NCBI GenBank assembly: GCA_030837085.1
Contig: JAUPLE010000104.1
Location: forward strand, 1-44,850
Origin: Acidobacteriota bacterium
GTDB lineage: Bacteria; Acidobacteriota; Aminicenantia; UBA2199
Length of the DNA stretch: 44,850 nucleotides
Direction: 5' to 3'
The position numbers and the translations under genes are program-made. A model generated the notes under the pieces. The model had not been told where the DNA came from. It saw nothing but the letters and a program-made list of their open reading frames with translations, and did no database searches. Of this stretch, positions 37,701-44,850 are shown piece after piece. Numbering within the stretch: the stretch's first letter is position 1; each line of letters opens with the position of its first letter.

Positions 37701-39564
37701 TCGGCTTAACCGCAATATTTAAATTATCGGTCCCATAAGCATTCAGGTTTTCCAGGTCGTAAATAATTTCCCTTACCCCCGGCGCAGCAATCGATTCCAC
37801 GAAACTGTGCTTCAATAAAAATCCAGCCTCACTATCTTGGAGAATAAACCCATTCCGCTCCACCGGGTAAGAAATATCCAGCGGAATACACGCTGCCCCA
37901 GCTTTTAATATCCCCAACAAACCTACGATCATTTCAATGGAACGGGGCATCAACAGGACCACCCGGCATCCCCCAGATACACCGTAGGCCTTTAATAGAT
38001 GGGCCAGACGGTTGGCGCTTTCATTCAATTCTTGATAAGATAACCAACGGTCCCCAAATTGCACCGCCCGGTTCCCCGGAATCCGCGCCGCCTGCTTTTC
38101 AATTTCGCCATGGATCGTTTTATTTAATTCAAACTCAATGCCGGGATCATTAAATTCACAAAGAATTTGCTGTACCTCTACTTCCGATAATACCTCGACT
38201 TCTGCAATCTTTGCTTTTGGGTCTGAGGTTATACCGGCCAGGATATTCAAGTAATGACCGGCCAACCGCTGGATGGTCCCGGTCTCGAACACATCTGCAT
38301 TATAATGGAAATCCACTTTCACAACACCGGTATCCGTACCCGGCAGCATAATCTGAAGCGTCAAATCGAATTCGGTCATTTCAAAAGTTTCATAAGACTT
38401 TATGGCCAAACCAACGCTGTCGCTTGCACTGGCGCCGGTCCGATCAGAAACGTCGGAAACTGGAAACGGATAATTATCTATCACAAAAATCGAATCGAAT
38501 AAATGACTTTCCTTACCCATGCCGGTCCATTGCCCGATATCCGTTAACGGGGTGTGCTCATGACTGCTTCTTTCTTTTAAATGGGCGCCGACTTCCGCCA
38601 GTACCTCAAAAACCGAATGTTCCCCGGTTGTTTTTAGTCTGAAAGGAATCGTATTGATAAACAATCCCACCATGGAATCAATGCCTTTAATTCCCGGGAT
38701 ACGACCCGACACCGTCGTACCGAAAATAATATCATCGCTATTATTGTATTTTTGCAGCAAAATCCCCCAGGCCGCATATAAAATCGCTGCCAGCGTCGTA
38801 TTATTCAACTGGGCAAACTCATCCACGCGCTTTTTAAAAGCTGGGGCCAATTCCTCCCTAACCGTTTGAACGCGAAGAATATCTTCGGTCTTATTTTTAT
38901 CATAAGGTAACAACGTCCTCGTATCGAAACCGGCCAGGTAATTTTTCCAGAAGTCTTCATGTTTAGCTTTATTTTGCACCCGGTCGTTTTGATACCATTT
39001 AATAAATTCTTTATATTTTGTTTTTTCGATATTTTCAGGCGTTTCCCCAACGACCAGACGGTTATACGCTCCCAGGAACTCTTTTAATACGATCCCATTG
39101 CTCCAACCGTCATATATAATATGATGAAAAGTTATAAGCATTTCACTCTCATCATCTCCCGCCAATGACAGGGTAATTCGCAGTGGGTTGCATGTCAAAT
39201 CAATGGCTTCGTTTTTGTCATCCATTACGATTTTATCCAACACAGCCTGGATCGCGTCTTTCTTCTCCCCGGTTAAATCAAATACGCGGATAGGTATTCC
39301 CTTATCCTTTAAGACAATTTGCACCGGTTCTTCCAATTGCTCCCAACGAATTACCGAACGCAGCATTTCACTGACTTGAGCGACTGCAGCCCATGCTTCT
39401 TCAAAACGCCGGATATCTATTTTACCGATAAGTTTGAATCTGAATTGCTCAAAATATTGCCGGGAACCGGGATTCGCTAAGTAATGAAACAACATGCCTT
39501 CCTGCATGGCAGTCAGGCCCATTATATCCTCGACGTTTCGTTTATCGATTTTGGAATGATCCAT
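31735..39564 (-). CDS. Hybrid NRPS-PKS, C-A-T-KS-AT-KR-T
   Basis: HHIIYDGWS; IIYTSGSTGKPKG; LGGHSLLLI; KS QSACSTSL / HGTGT / NIGH; AT GHSIGEYTAACLSG with SHAFHS; KR TGGLGRIG with SSLSAVLGGIGLYAYSAAN; C-terminal LGGHSLLAT. Confidence 0.97.
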   Translation of the reverse strand: MDHSKIDKRNVEDIMGLTAMQEGMLFHYLANPGSRQYFEQFRFKLIGKIDIRRFEEAWAAVAQVSEMLRSVIRWEQLEEPVQIVLKDKGIPIRVFDLTGEKKDAIQAVLDKIVMDDKNEAIDLTCNPLRITLSLAGDDESEMLITFHHIIYDGWSNGIVLKEFLGAYNRLVVGETPENIEKTKYKEFIKWYQNDRVQNKAKHEDFWKNYLAGFDTRTLLPYDKNKTEDILRVQTVREELAPAFKKRVDEFAQLNNTTLAAILYAAWGILLQKYNNSDDIIFGTTVSGRIPGIKGIDSMVGLFINTIPFRLKTTGEHSVFEVLAEVGAHLKERSSHEHTPLTDIGQWTGMGKESHLFDSIFVIDNYPFPVSDVSDRTGASASDSVGLAIKSYETFEMTEFDLTLQIMLPGTDTGVVKVDFHYNADVFETGTIQRLAGHYLNILAGITSDPKAKIAEVEVLSEVEVQQILCEFNDPGIEFELNKTIHGEIEKQAARIPGNRAVQFGDRWLSYQELNESANRLAHLLKAYGVSGGCRVVLLMPRSIEMIVGLLGILKAGAACIPLDISYPVERNGFILQDSEAGFLLKHSFVESIAAPGVREIIYDLENLNAYGTDNLNIAVKPMDLAYIIYTSGSTGKPKGALLHHSGIVNHTYTKIGVLGITEADTVANNFSINVIAAVWQVLAPLFMGARLVVYTDEVEWDPYLQFQVVEADGVTVIELIPPVLKTYLFLLDEGKEKIKLEKLRKIALTSEETKPFVVNKFYEKYIGIDLVDCYGQTECSDDIMHYTIPVDTDTRKVPIGRPSLNTNVFILNHHYQLQPVGVVGEICAIGAGVCYGYWKRAEMTAEKFIKSFRKSRNPFSKGFLAAGGTLYKTGDLGKWMPDGRVEFLGRIDHQVKIRGNRVELREIENHVLRYSGIKEAAVVAREDREGEKNLYAFFVSSGEVPVSEIRQYLLKTLPDYMVPAHFMPLASLPLTPNGKIDRKALVSMEVDGNIGIGEAYLPPRSEYESKIQEIWKELLEKEKIGVDDNFFDLGGHSLLLIKLKSKLEKNFKLKRAISVVELFRYPTIARQAAFIEGNVTGKADAEVKKEEAKETQETRLGSRDIAVIGIAMRVPGATGIDEFWRNIINGVESITFFQEDELESSEAYQVIKGSSKLIAAGGVMGDIDLFDADFFGYHPREAELMDPQQRIFLEYAWKALEDAGYMGETYPGSIGVYAGVGWNTYLLNNVLKNPGVIKTQGEFQTMIGNDKDFLTTRVSYKLNLKGPSVAIQSACSTSLTAVHLARQALLAHDCDIALSGGIAVKIPEKTGYFYTEGGHLSPDGHCRPFDAAAKGTVFGNGVGIVVLKRLSEAVKDNDHIYAVIKGSAINNDGSLKVGFHSPGESGQADVVLKALQESRIQPHTIGYVETHGTGTVLGDPVEISALIRAYGSAGSGKQYCALGSVKANIGHLDVAAGVIGLIKAVLCLKYKQIPPSINVTEPNPLIGFADSPFYVNLKLRDWPDSETPRRAAASSLGIGGTNAHVILEEYLGGSVEGSGVKQYELILLSAKTQTALEQQARNLADYLRKNTLSINMADAVYTLHVGRARFHYRQMFVCSNKDEAIEALTNSEKREIFFSEPGSRPVIFMFPGQGSQYVDMGLYLYQNVPVFRREMDHCFEILQPIIDYDIKTILYPSLDGNRDNKSYRSNKTDIIDQTEITQPVIFTIEYALAKLLMNWGVKPHAMIGHSIGEYTAACLSGVLTLEDTLKLVVARGKLMQKMPPGAMLSVPILEKDLLTILEENSKNSDAAELSLAAVNSSNLCTVSGPHDAVYSFEKLLKLKGYDSTLLHTSHAFHSPMMNPILKEFEETAKRVRLNPPQIPYISNLTGDWITEKETTSPTYWANHLRQTVRFADGIRKLLEITVPIFIEVGPGRTASTFVKQHLGTDKNDGTVIIDLVRHPKKQISDSYYLLNSIGQLWLHGVEIDWKEFHAGQERHRVPLPTYPFAKNSYWLQPGNDATVDKEIIEEGKKKIEDWFYIPTWKQTAPSFLDRQEIEKNLAQPKCWLFFLTTQEQLIPLLKEKGQHIITVTIGAQFARTGEDAYEINPGCPNDYNALLEDIVNHDKTIDKIVHFWTKSELSDILLERGIYSLLYLVKALGKQSLFNLIEFWIISDHMFKIESGDTISPLKETIPGPCKVISQEYPNIICRNLEIDTSTEILHNLFLELNVSPPDRVIAYRGNTRWVQSHEPIKLGNYPGIPIKLRQNGVYLITGGLGRIGFTFAHYLAQTVHAKLILTDRRYLTGDPRIKSLEETGAEVQVIEADVSVKEQMVHARRLVEARFGDIHGIIHTAGVMSDEHFKPISQLDKETCEIHFGPKIYGANVIADVFKDKTLDFCILTSSLSAVLGGIGLYAYSAANSFMDALAREQSQVYGNNWISINWDEWQRDRSPGCIRNTASITSEEGKEALQRVLSMNSPGTPQVVISCRSLDKRLRQWVLPVSAPVSSTGVQDESAGAKSAVHKRPQLQNIYEEPQTDAEKIAAEIWEQLLGIAPVGVQDDFFALGGHSLLATKLIARMREVFRIDLPLNILFDKPTIREIVGHVVDTWGDAETVEEIARTYREVFSN
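36959..37020. repeat. Second GCCTCCGGCGG-family palindromic element, in A domain 1, before the A7 motif
   Basis: GTGCCTCCGGCGGCCAGAAACCCTTTTGAAAAAGGGTTTCTGGACTTCCTAAAACTTTTT; near-perfect 14-bp stem. Confidence 0.85.
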
Positions 39565-39574
39565 TTGATATGAT

Positions 39575-39620
39575 CGTTAATAATTATTAATTGTCAATTG
39601 TTAATTATTAATTGTTAATT
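39575..39620. repeat. AT-rich (TTAATTATTAATTG) degenerate repeat in the aminotransferase/NRPS-PKS spacer
   Basis: TTAATAATTATTAATTGTCAATTGTTAATTATTAATTGTTAATT. Confidence 0.7.
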
Positions 39621-40780
39621 TAGGAATTGAAAAAATCTACCAGGCGATCGATGCCCTCCATATAACGGTGACAGGAAAAGGAAAGCCTCAGCATATGGGG
39701 GAGCCCGAAATCCGAACCCGGGACTGTTGCCACATGAATACTCTTCATTATTTGGATGGCCAGGTCCAGGCTAGTAGAATATCCCTTCGCAGTCATGAAT
39801 TTTTCACAATCCAGGGTAAGATAAAAACTCCCCTGTGAAGGCAAAGCCCTGATACCGTTATTCTTTCCGAATTTCTCCAGGGTATAATCCCGCCGGCTTT
39901 TATACAGTGTGCGAATATGTTCCACTTCATCCTGGAAATCCAGTGCCCTCGCGGCGCCGAACTGGCAGATGGGATCGGCGGTCAACAGGGTATGATGCTG
40001 GATAACCGTCATGGGCGTCACCAATTCGTCAGGTACAATACACCACCCCACCCGCCGGCTGTACATCCGGTAAGCCTTAGAAAAACTATTGGTGGTAATA
40101 AATATGGTTTTGGATCCTCTCATTTCCATCACGGAAGGACTTTGTTCATCAAAACAAACATTGTCATAGACTTCATCATTGATAATAGGGGCTTGCCCGT
40201 TTACCACGGAATCCATAAAATCCAACTCCTCACGGGTAAGAATATTTCCCAACGGATTGCCCGGGCTATTAATCACCACCAACCTGGTCTTAGTGGTAAA
40301 ATTCTCTTTAAATGATTCCTTATCCAATCGCAGAGTATCCAGGTCAATCTTATAGTACCTAATTTTAGCCTGGGACAACAGGGCTGAAAAATGGTACAAG
40401 GAATAATATGGAAGCGGAAGCAGCACTTCATCGCCTTTCTCCAGGAACAGGTAGAACAAATTCCTGAAAATAGTACTGGTGCCTACGCTAATAATAATGT
40501 TCCCAGGATTGATATCCAGGCTGTGTTTTTTTTTGTAGTACTCAGCCAGTTTCTCTTTTAACTCCGGTAAGCCGCCTGGAAACACCAATGCGCTTTTCTT
40601 AAAATCTTTCATCGCATCGATAATGGCTTGAATGATATCCGTGTGTAACGGTAATTCCGATTTCCCTAAGGTTAATCGAAGGGCATCCTTGCCCTCCTTT
40701 TCATAATCATAAGCCATTTGATCCAGTACAAACATTAAAAAACGTTCATCAAAATAGTTAATTCCTCGGTTTACTATCAT
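39620..40780 (-). CDS. PLP-dependent class I/II aminotransferase
   Basis: NSPGNPLGN, NDEVYDNVCFD, TNSFSKAYRMYSRRVGW (Schiff-base Lys region), LRLSFSC. Confidence 0.92.
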   Translation of the reverse strand: MIVNRGINYFDERFLMFVLDQMAYDYEKEGKDALRLTLGKSELPLHTDIIQAIIDAMKDFKKSALVFPGGLPELKEKLAEYYKKKHSLDINPGNIIISVGTSTIFRNLFYLFLEKGDEVLLPLPYYSLYHFSALLSQAKIRYYKIDLDTLRLDKESFKENFTTKTRLVVINSPGNPLGNILTREELDFMDSVVNGQAPIINDEVYDNVCFDEQSPSVMEMRGSKTIFITTNSFSKAYRMYSRRVGWCIVPDELVTPMTVIQHHTLLTADPICQFGAARALDFQDEVEHIRTLYKSRRDYTLEKFGKNNGIRALPSQGSFYLTLDCEKFMTAKGYSTSLDLAIQIMKSIHVATVPGSDFGLPHMLRLSFSCHRYMEGIDRLVDFFNS

Positions 40781-40809
40781 GGGTTTTGCCTCTTTCTTTT
40801 TTATTTTAG

Positions 40810-40823
40810 CCCGCCATGGCGGG
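40810..40823. repeat. Perfect 14-nt palindrome CCCGCCATGGCGGG, intergenic
   Basis: Read directly; lies between the aminotransferase start and the PP-loop gene stop. Confidence 0.85.
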
Positions 40824-40859
40824 ATGTTTAATTTGTAAGGTTCTAATTGTTCAATGTAT

Positions 40860-42074
40860 CTATTTTACAGAATCCAGGTTGACGCTGAAATAGTCGGCAA
40901 AATAGTTGATCTGCAGCAGATCATGGAGAAAAACATCGCAAACATCTTCACCGAATGTTTTTATATAAGCGGGGGCCATGCCTATCAATTTCTTTTTCTC
41001 AGCATCGGTTATCGTCTCTTCTTTAATCTTATTTTCAGCCACATAGAGAACTGTGTCCCGGTATTCCGACATCAGTTGTTCGATCAATCCTTTATCCAGT
41101 ACGTCGGCGGTATTGTCGGCATTTAGGCTGCGCTGCATCAAATTGGGGTAACCCTTTCTAATTTCAGTGGCATAATGCCTGATGTATGATACACAGTCGA
41201 ACCGTTTTATACTGAAATATGAGAAGAAAGGGGTAGCAGAACAATTGGTATATATGGACCGGAACTTCTTACTTTGGAGTCCCAGCGATTCGATTTGCTT
41301 AAAATTTTCACGATAATCGTAGTCCATAACTGAGAAGGGTGAAATAACAGTGGGATATGCCCCTTGAATAACTTCGGCTTCGCTATAATCATAAATACTA
41401 CCTTTATATTCTTCCCCCAGGGCGTCAATCACCAGATCATGTACTTTGTTATAGGGTTTTTTACCTTGCCGGGCATCCTGCTTGATTTTTTCGCTCTGCC
41501 AGAAAGTAGCTTCACCTAGCTGGGAATTATCGCTCCCTTCAAGAATAACAGGGATATCCAGTTTCATGGCATAGCGAATTGGCAGCCAGTGGTGGAAAAA
41601 GCCACAGGCATCACAGCCGAAAAATTCACCCAGCCCGTATTCCCGGCCCTTCAGAATTGCATGCCTAATCACTTTTTTATAAACATTTTCATCCGGAAAT
41701 ATTTTGACCAGGTCTACGTTCAATTTGTTAGCCACACTTTCCATATTTTTCGCTGCAATATCATTAACCAGCGGGTGGATAACCGAGATGGCCAAAGGAT
41801 TCAGACCGTATTTTTCCCGGGCCATTTTTAACAGGATAGTACTGTCTTTTCCCCCGCTGAATAGCACCATTACGTCATAAAGTCGCTTTTGTTTTTTCAA
41901 CGATTTAAACAGGTTTTCCATTTCTTCCAGCAGGTACTTTTTAATTTTCGGTTCATGCTGCTGGAATTTTTTATGATGCTCGCATACCGAACATACCCCC
42001 TCATCATTGACGGTTATACCCGGTACTTTCGCATGCAATACACATATCTGGCACGATTTAAAGATTTCACTCAT
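40860..42074 (-). CDS. PP-loop ATPase / N-acetyl-sugar-amidotransferase-like (adenine nucleotide alpha hydrolase superfamily)
   Basis: CQICVLHAKVPGITVNDEGVCSVC two-CxxC N-terminus, VLFSGGKDSTILL PP-loop, FFGCDACGFFHHW. Confidence 0.85.
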   Translation of the reverse strand: MSEIFKSCQICVLHAKVPGITVNDEGVCSVCEHHKKFQQHEPKIKKYLLEEMENLFKSLKKQKRLYDVMVLFSGGKDSTILLKMAREKYGLNPLAISVIHPLVNDIAAKNMESVANKLNVDLVKIFPDENVYKKVIRHAILKGREYGLGEFFGCDACGFFHHWLPIRYAMKLDIPVILEGSDNSQLGEATFWQSEKIKQDARQGKKPYNKVHDLVIDALGEEYKGSIYDYSEAEVIQGAYPTVISPFSVMDYDYRENFKQIESLGLQSKKFRSIYTNCSATPFFSYFSIKRFDCVSYIRHYATEIRKGYPNLMQRSLNADNTADVLDKGLIEQLMSEYRDTVLYVAENKIKEETITDAEKKKLIGMAPAYIKTFGEDVCDVFLHDLLQINYFADYFSVNLDSVK

Positions 42075-42518
42075 CGATTTCTCCTCTTTAATTTGATTTT
42101 TTTGATAAGCTTCCGCCCTTGGAAGATGAGCTCTGCATTTAAAATTTAATCTACCCCGCGAGGGGTTTAATCATGCTCCCGCATTGTTTTCTGAGTACAT
42201 TCGAGAGCCCTTTTATTGACCACCAAGTACTTTTTCGTGTTAAAAAAAGCCTAAGTAAAAGAAATACCAAATACTAACTGGTTTTTCAATCCTCAAAATC
42301 GTTGCATTTACTTATTAATGAAGCAAAAAGATTATAAATTACAGTTTATTGAATATAAATACATTTTTAAAAAAAATTTTTTAACTTAATTTCAAATGGT
42401 CTTTTTGAGATAAGAAATTAAAAATACCAGGAAGAAAAGGTCATTTGATAATCGTTTGAAATCTTAACGTTTACTTGACTGTCCTAGCAAGGGTCTAGCA
42501 ACAATTATTGTTAAATAG

Positions 42519-43340
42519 CTATTCTTTCCTATTCTCTTCTTCCTTTTCTTTGCCCAGGAGTTTTTTTAATTCTTTGAGGTTTTTTACTGCGCTGCCTTTG
42601 TAATGGTTGTTGCCGGAAATAAAAATTTTCTTGGCCAGTTGGGCCAACTTCTTGATGGTCTCGGCTATTTGATTTAATTCCAACGCCTGGTAATCGTAAT
42701 TATACCTGGCATCTCTCCCTTCATCGGAAAACCATGTCTGATAATTCCTGCCGTGCAAGCGCACATAAGAAACTCTCTCATTGGTGGCCACGGCGGTTAA
42801 GGGCAGGGACTGCGAAATCACGGGCTGATCGATATTTACCCAGATCATATGATTTTCACGAAGCGCGGCAAATACCTCCTCCCGGTTCCAGGAGTTATGC
42901 CGGAACTCGATAGCCAATTGAAACTCGCCAAATGCCCTGGGCAGCGTGAGAAGGTAATTGAGATTATCGGAATTCAATTTAAAGGAGTAGGGAAACTGCG
43001 CTAGTAGGCCTTCCAGTTTCGAGGCTTTAACCAGCGGTTCCAGGGATTTTTTAAAAGGTTCCACTTCATCTTTTACCAGCGTCAACTGGTGGGTAAAATT
43101 TTGATAAGCCTTAACCCAGAATTTAAAGTGTTCATGGTCCTGGGTTTTTTGCACCCAGCCGGAAGTGAGTTTTTGGGAAGGGATGTGGTAGAAGGAGGTA
43201 TTGACTTCCACGAAATCAAAGGTTTCCGCCAGGAAGCGCAGGGCGTCGAAGTTTTTCGGTTTTTCCTCCGGGTAGACCGTACCGTGCCAGTCTTTGTAAC
43301 TCCAGCCGGCGGGACCGAAAAGATACTGCCCTTCAATCAT
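42519..43340 (-). CDS. DUF72 domain-containing protein
   Basis: FGPAGWSYKDWHGTVYPEEKPKNFDALRFLAETFDFVEVNTSFYHIPS...LAIEFRHNSW...YVRLHGRN. Confidence 0.93.
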   Translation of the reverse strand: MIEGQYLFGPAGWSYKDWHGTVYPEEKPKNFDALRFLAETFDFVEVNTSFYHIPSQKLTSGWVQKTQDHEHFKFWVKAYQNFTHQLTLVKDEVEPFKKSLEPLVKASKLEGLLAQFPYSFKLNSDNLNYLLTLPRAFGEFQLAIEFRHNSWNREEVFAALRENHMIWVNIDQPVISQSLPLTAVATNERVSYVRLHGRNYQTWFSDEGRDARYNYDYQALELNQIAETIKKLAQLAKKIFISGNNHYKGSAVKNLKELKKLLGKEKEEENRKE

Positions 43341-43354
43341 CCGGCAATCTCCAT

Positions 43355-43392
43355 TTTCCGTGTCTTTCCGTGTGTTCCGTGGGCAGTTTGTT
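43355..43392. repeat. Degenerate TTCCGTGT repeat between the DUF72 and OsmC-like genes
   Basis: TTTTCCGTGTCTTTCCGTGTGTTCCGTGGGCAG. Confidence 0.6.
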
Positions 43393-43791
43393 CTACGAGG
43401 TTGTAATATTAAACTCCGGCGGATTTTCCATATGTTTTTTAACGGCGCACAGGTCGGCCGATTGAATTACGGCGTTTTTGTATTTTTCCGGGAAAGAGGG
43501 CGGTAATTTTATCTCCAAATTCACTTTTGCCACCATCCGGGTTTCCGGGTCCACTTCGAGGCTCTGAATCAGTTCGATCCCCTGGGTATCGATGCCCCGG
43601 TTCCGGCAGAATTCCTGTACATAAAACCCGGCGCAGTTCCCCAGGGAAGCCAGGAAAAGCTCAAAAGGAGAAGGCGCGCTGCCCTCTCCACCGGCATAGG
43701 TGGGTTGATCCGTCTTGTGGGTAAATCCTTTATAATCAGCGTAAACTTTTTTTCCTCCGGGAAAGTAAATCCTCATATCATTCATTATCAA
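43393..43791 (-). CDS. OsmC-like family protein
   Basis: GGEGSAPSPFELFLASLGNCAGFYVQEFC ... CAVKKHMENPPEF. Confidence 0.9.
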   Translation of the reverse strand: MIMNDMRIYFPGGKKVYADYKGFTHKTDQPTYAGGEGSAPSPFELFLASLGNCAGFYVQEFCRNRGIDTQGIELIQSLEVDPETRMVAKVNLEIKLPPSFPEKYKNAVIQSADLCAVKKHMENPPEFNITTS

Positions 43792-43820
43792 ACTCCTTAT
43801 TTTGTATTTCTTTTATTTCT

Positions 43821-44225
43821 TTACTCTTCAGTTTCCTGGGTGCTTGTTTTAACGGCAGGGGGGTTCCACCCCACCACTGAACCCTGTCGAACCCTGAGTA
43901 GGTAAGGAGACAGGGTTGTATTGGGTAGGGTGCGGACATTGTCTTCGATCTTGATGGGCCCGGTGCCGGACCCGCTGGCCAGGAGGCAGTTGGACCCGAT
44001 TTCGATCAAGCCGTAGCGGAATTTTCCATTGCCGTCGTAGCCGTGAACGGTCAGGCGGGTGAAAGCCCCCAATAGGGTGTTATCGCCGATAAAAATCAGT
44101 TCAGGCCGGAAGTGATCCAACCAGGCCATTTGCATAATCTCGGTATTTTTGCCGATGTGAACGCCCATCCGGCGGTACAGCCGGTTTTTCCCGGGAGTGC
44201 CTTTTAAGAATAGGGATATGATCAA
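43821..44225 (-). CDS. Left-handed beta-helix (hexapeptide repeat) transferase-like protein; start uncertain, possibly degraded
   Basis: VHIGKNTEIM...LIFIGDNTLLGAFTRLTVHG...IEIGSNCLLASGSGTGPIKIEDNV hexapeptide-like spacing. Listed start is TTG; the frame is open upstream to a stop at 44322 with no ATG. Confidence 0.6.
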   Translation of the reverse strand: MIISLFLKGTPGKNRLYRRMGVHIGKNTEIMQMAWLDHFRPELIFIGDNTLLGAFTRLTVHGYDGNGKFRYGLIEIGSNCLLASGSGTGPIKIEDNVRTLPNTTLSPYLLRVRQGSVVGWNPPAVKTSTQETEE

Positions 44226-44321
44226 TTGGAAAGCGACACGAATACGTCGTCCGAAGGGGAGGTTTACTTTTCTCCAGCTCAGGGCGTTTTTTTCTTCCGG
44301 GGCGCCCAGGCCGGATATGGT

Positions 44322-44540
44322 TTAGATGAGTTTAATGGGGGTCAAAAATTTGTCAAGGCGTTCTTTGCCTTCCTGGGTCATGGGGTTTAGCTCTTCGAAA
44401 CTTACTCCCGGGTCTGAGGCGCGTTTATGGATATAGAGGGTGCGTTTCTTTTTCCTGCCCAGTTTAATTCCCCGGGTGATAAGTTCGGTAGTGACCATTT
44501 TCATAACTTCTTCAGGGCTTTTGTTCATATATTTTTTCAT
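44322..44540 (-). CDS. Small hypothetical protein (72 aa)
   Basis: MKKYMNKSPEEVMKMVTTELITRGIKLGRKKKRTLYIHKRAS...; the ATG at 44540 is preferred to the track start at 44678, whose upstream portion is translated dispersed-repeat DNA. Confidence 0.5.
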   Translation of the reverse strand: MKKYMNKSPEEVMKMVTTELITRGIKLGRKKKRTLYIHKRASDPGVSFEELNPMTQEGKERLDKFLTPIKLI

Positions 44541-44640
44541 GTTTTTCTCGATTGGTAGGCAAATTGATTTTGCCTTTAAAATATTATATGGGAAATCGGA
44601 AATAGATGCAAGAGAGCTGAAAATTTTTGCCCAAAAAGAA

Positions 44641-44675
44641 AATAGCCACAAAGGCACGCAGGCACAAAGGAACAC
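44641..44675. repeat. Degenerate CACAAAGGCACG repeat
   Basis: AATAGCCACAAAGGCACGCAGGCACAAAGGAACACC. Confidence 0.65.
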
Positions 44676-44678
44676 CAA

Positions 44679-44850
44679 GCCCCCGACAGGTTACGGCAAC
44701 GCCACGAAAGGTTTCCGGCAGACCCCGAAAGAATGTGGGAAGGGTTCCTGGGAATATTTATAGACCCGGAAAAAATTCCAGGAGACCGCGAATGATTCCC
44801 GGGCGATCGCGAAAGAATTTTGAGCGGCCCCGAACGATTTTTAAGCGACC
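44679..44850. repeat. Degenerate 21-nt tandem repeat, at least 8 units, running off the window end
   Basis: Units stay in exact 21-nt phase: 44763 GACCCGGAAAAAATTCCAGGA, 44784 GACCGCGAATGATTCCCGGGC, 44805 GATCGCGAAAGAATTTTGAGC, 44826 GGCCCCGAACGATTTTTAAGC, 44847 GACC; weaker units at 44679, 44700, 44721 and 44742. Confidence 0.75.

Noticed and set aside
1403-39379. Many 60-140 aa plus-strand (and out-of-frame minus-strand) ORFs opposite the NRPS/PKS genes
   Set aside because: They are antisense or shadow ORFs of long, motif-verified minus-strand genes; several recur simply because modules are duplicated. No family motifs or independent ribosome binding sites are evident.
44541-44678. N-terminal extension MVFLCACVPLWLFSFWAKIF... 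of the 118-aa ORF ending at 44322
   Set aside because: This is translation of the CACAAAGGCACG intergenic repeat; the ATG at 44540 gives a more plausible 72-aa protein.

Overview
The window is dominated by a hybrid NRPS/PKS biosynthetic gene cluster on the minus strand (about 1.05-42.1 kb). Read in transcription order it contains: a PP-loop (adenine nucleotide alpha hydrolase / N-acetyl-sugar-amidotransferase-like) enzyme; a class I/II PLP aminotransferase; NRPS-PKS C-A-T-KS-AT-KR-T; NRPS C-A-T; PKS KS-AT-T; NRPS C-A-T; NRPS C-A-T-C; a DUF5916-like outer-membrane protein; and a 4424-aa NRPS (half-C)-A-T-C-A-T-C-A-T-C-A-T-TE. That gives eight A domains, two PKS modules and one type I TE. Flanks are housekeeping or unrelated genes: a truncated ORF plus elongation factor P on the left, and DUF72, OsmC-like, hexapeptide-transferase-like and a small hypothetical ORF on the right. 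The most unusual signal is that several unrelated families of short palindromic or degenerate-repeat DNA are inserted in frame, at recurrent structural loops, inside the megasynthase genes. All eight A domains carry a different-looking insertion in the same loop just before the A7 motif (Y-K/R-TGDL). Further repeats sit in the A2-A3 loop, the A-domain N-terminal loop, a C-domain loop before the RPFDL motif, and an AT-domain loop. This resembles Rickettsia palindromic elements in principle, but is concentrated on assembly-line enzymes and uses several families at the same sites. Other notable points: a PKS ketosynthase whose catalytic Cys reads as Ser (TSSSTS instead of TACSSS); two A domains lacking the canonical Asp235; a half condensation domain starting the last NRPS; and mosaic A-domain architecture. 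All calls come from reading motifs by eye; no searches were run. The source organism is not identifiable with certainty from this window.
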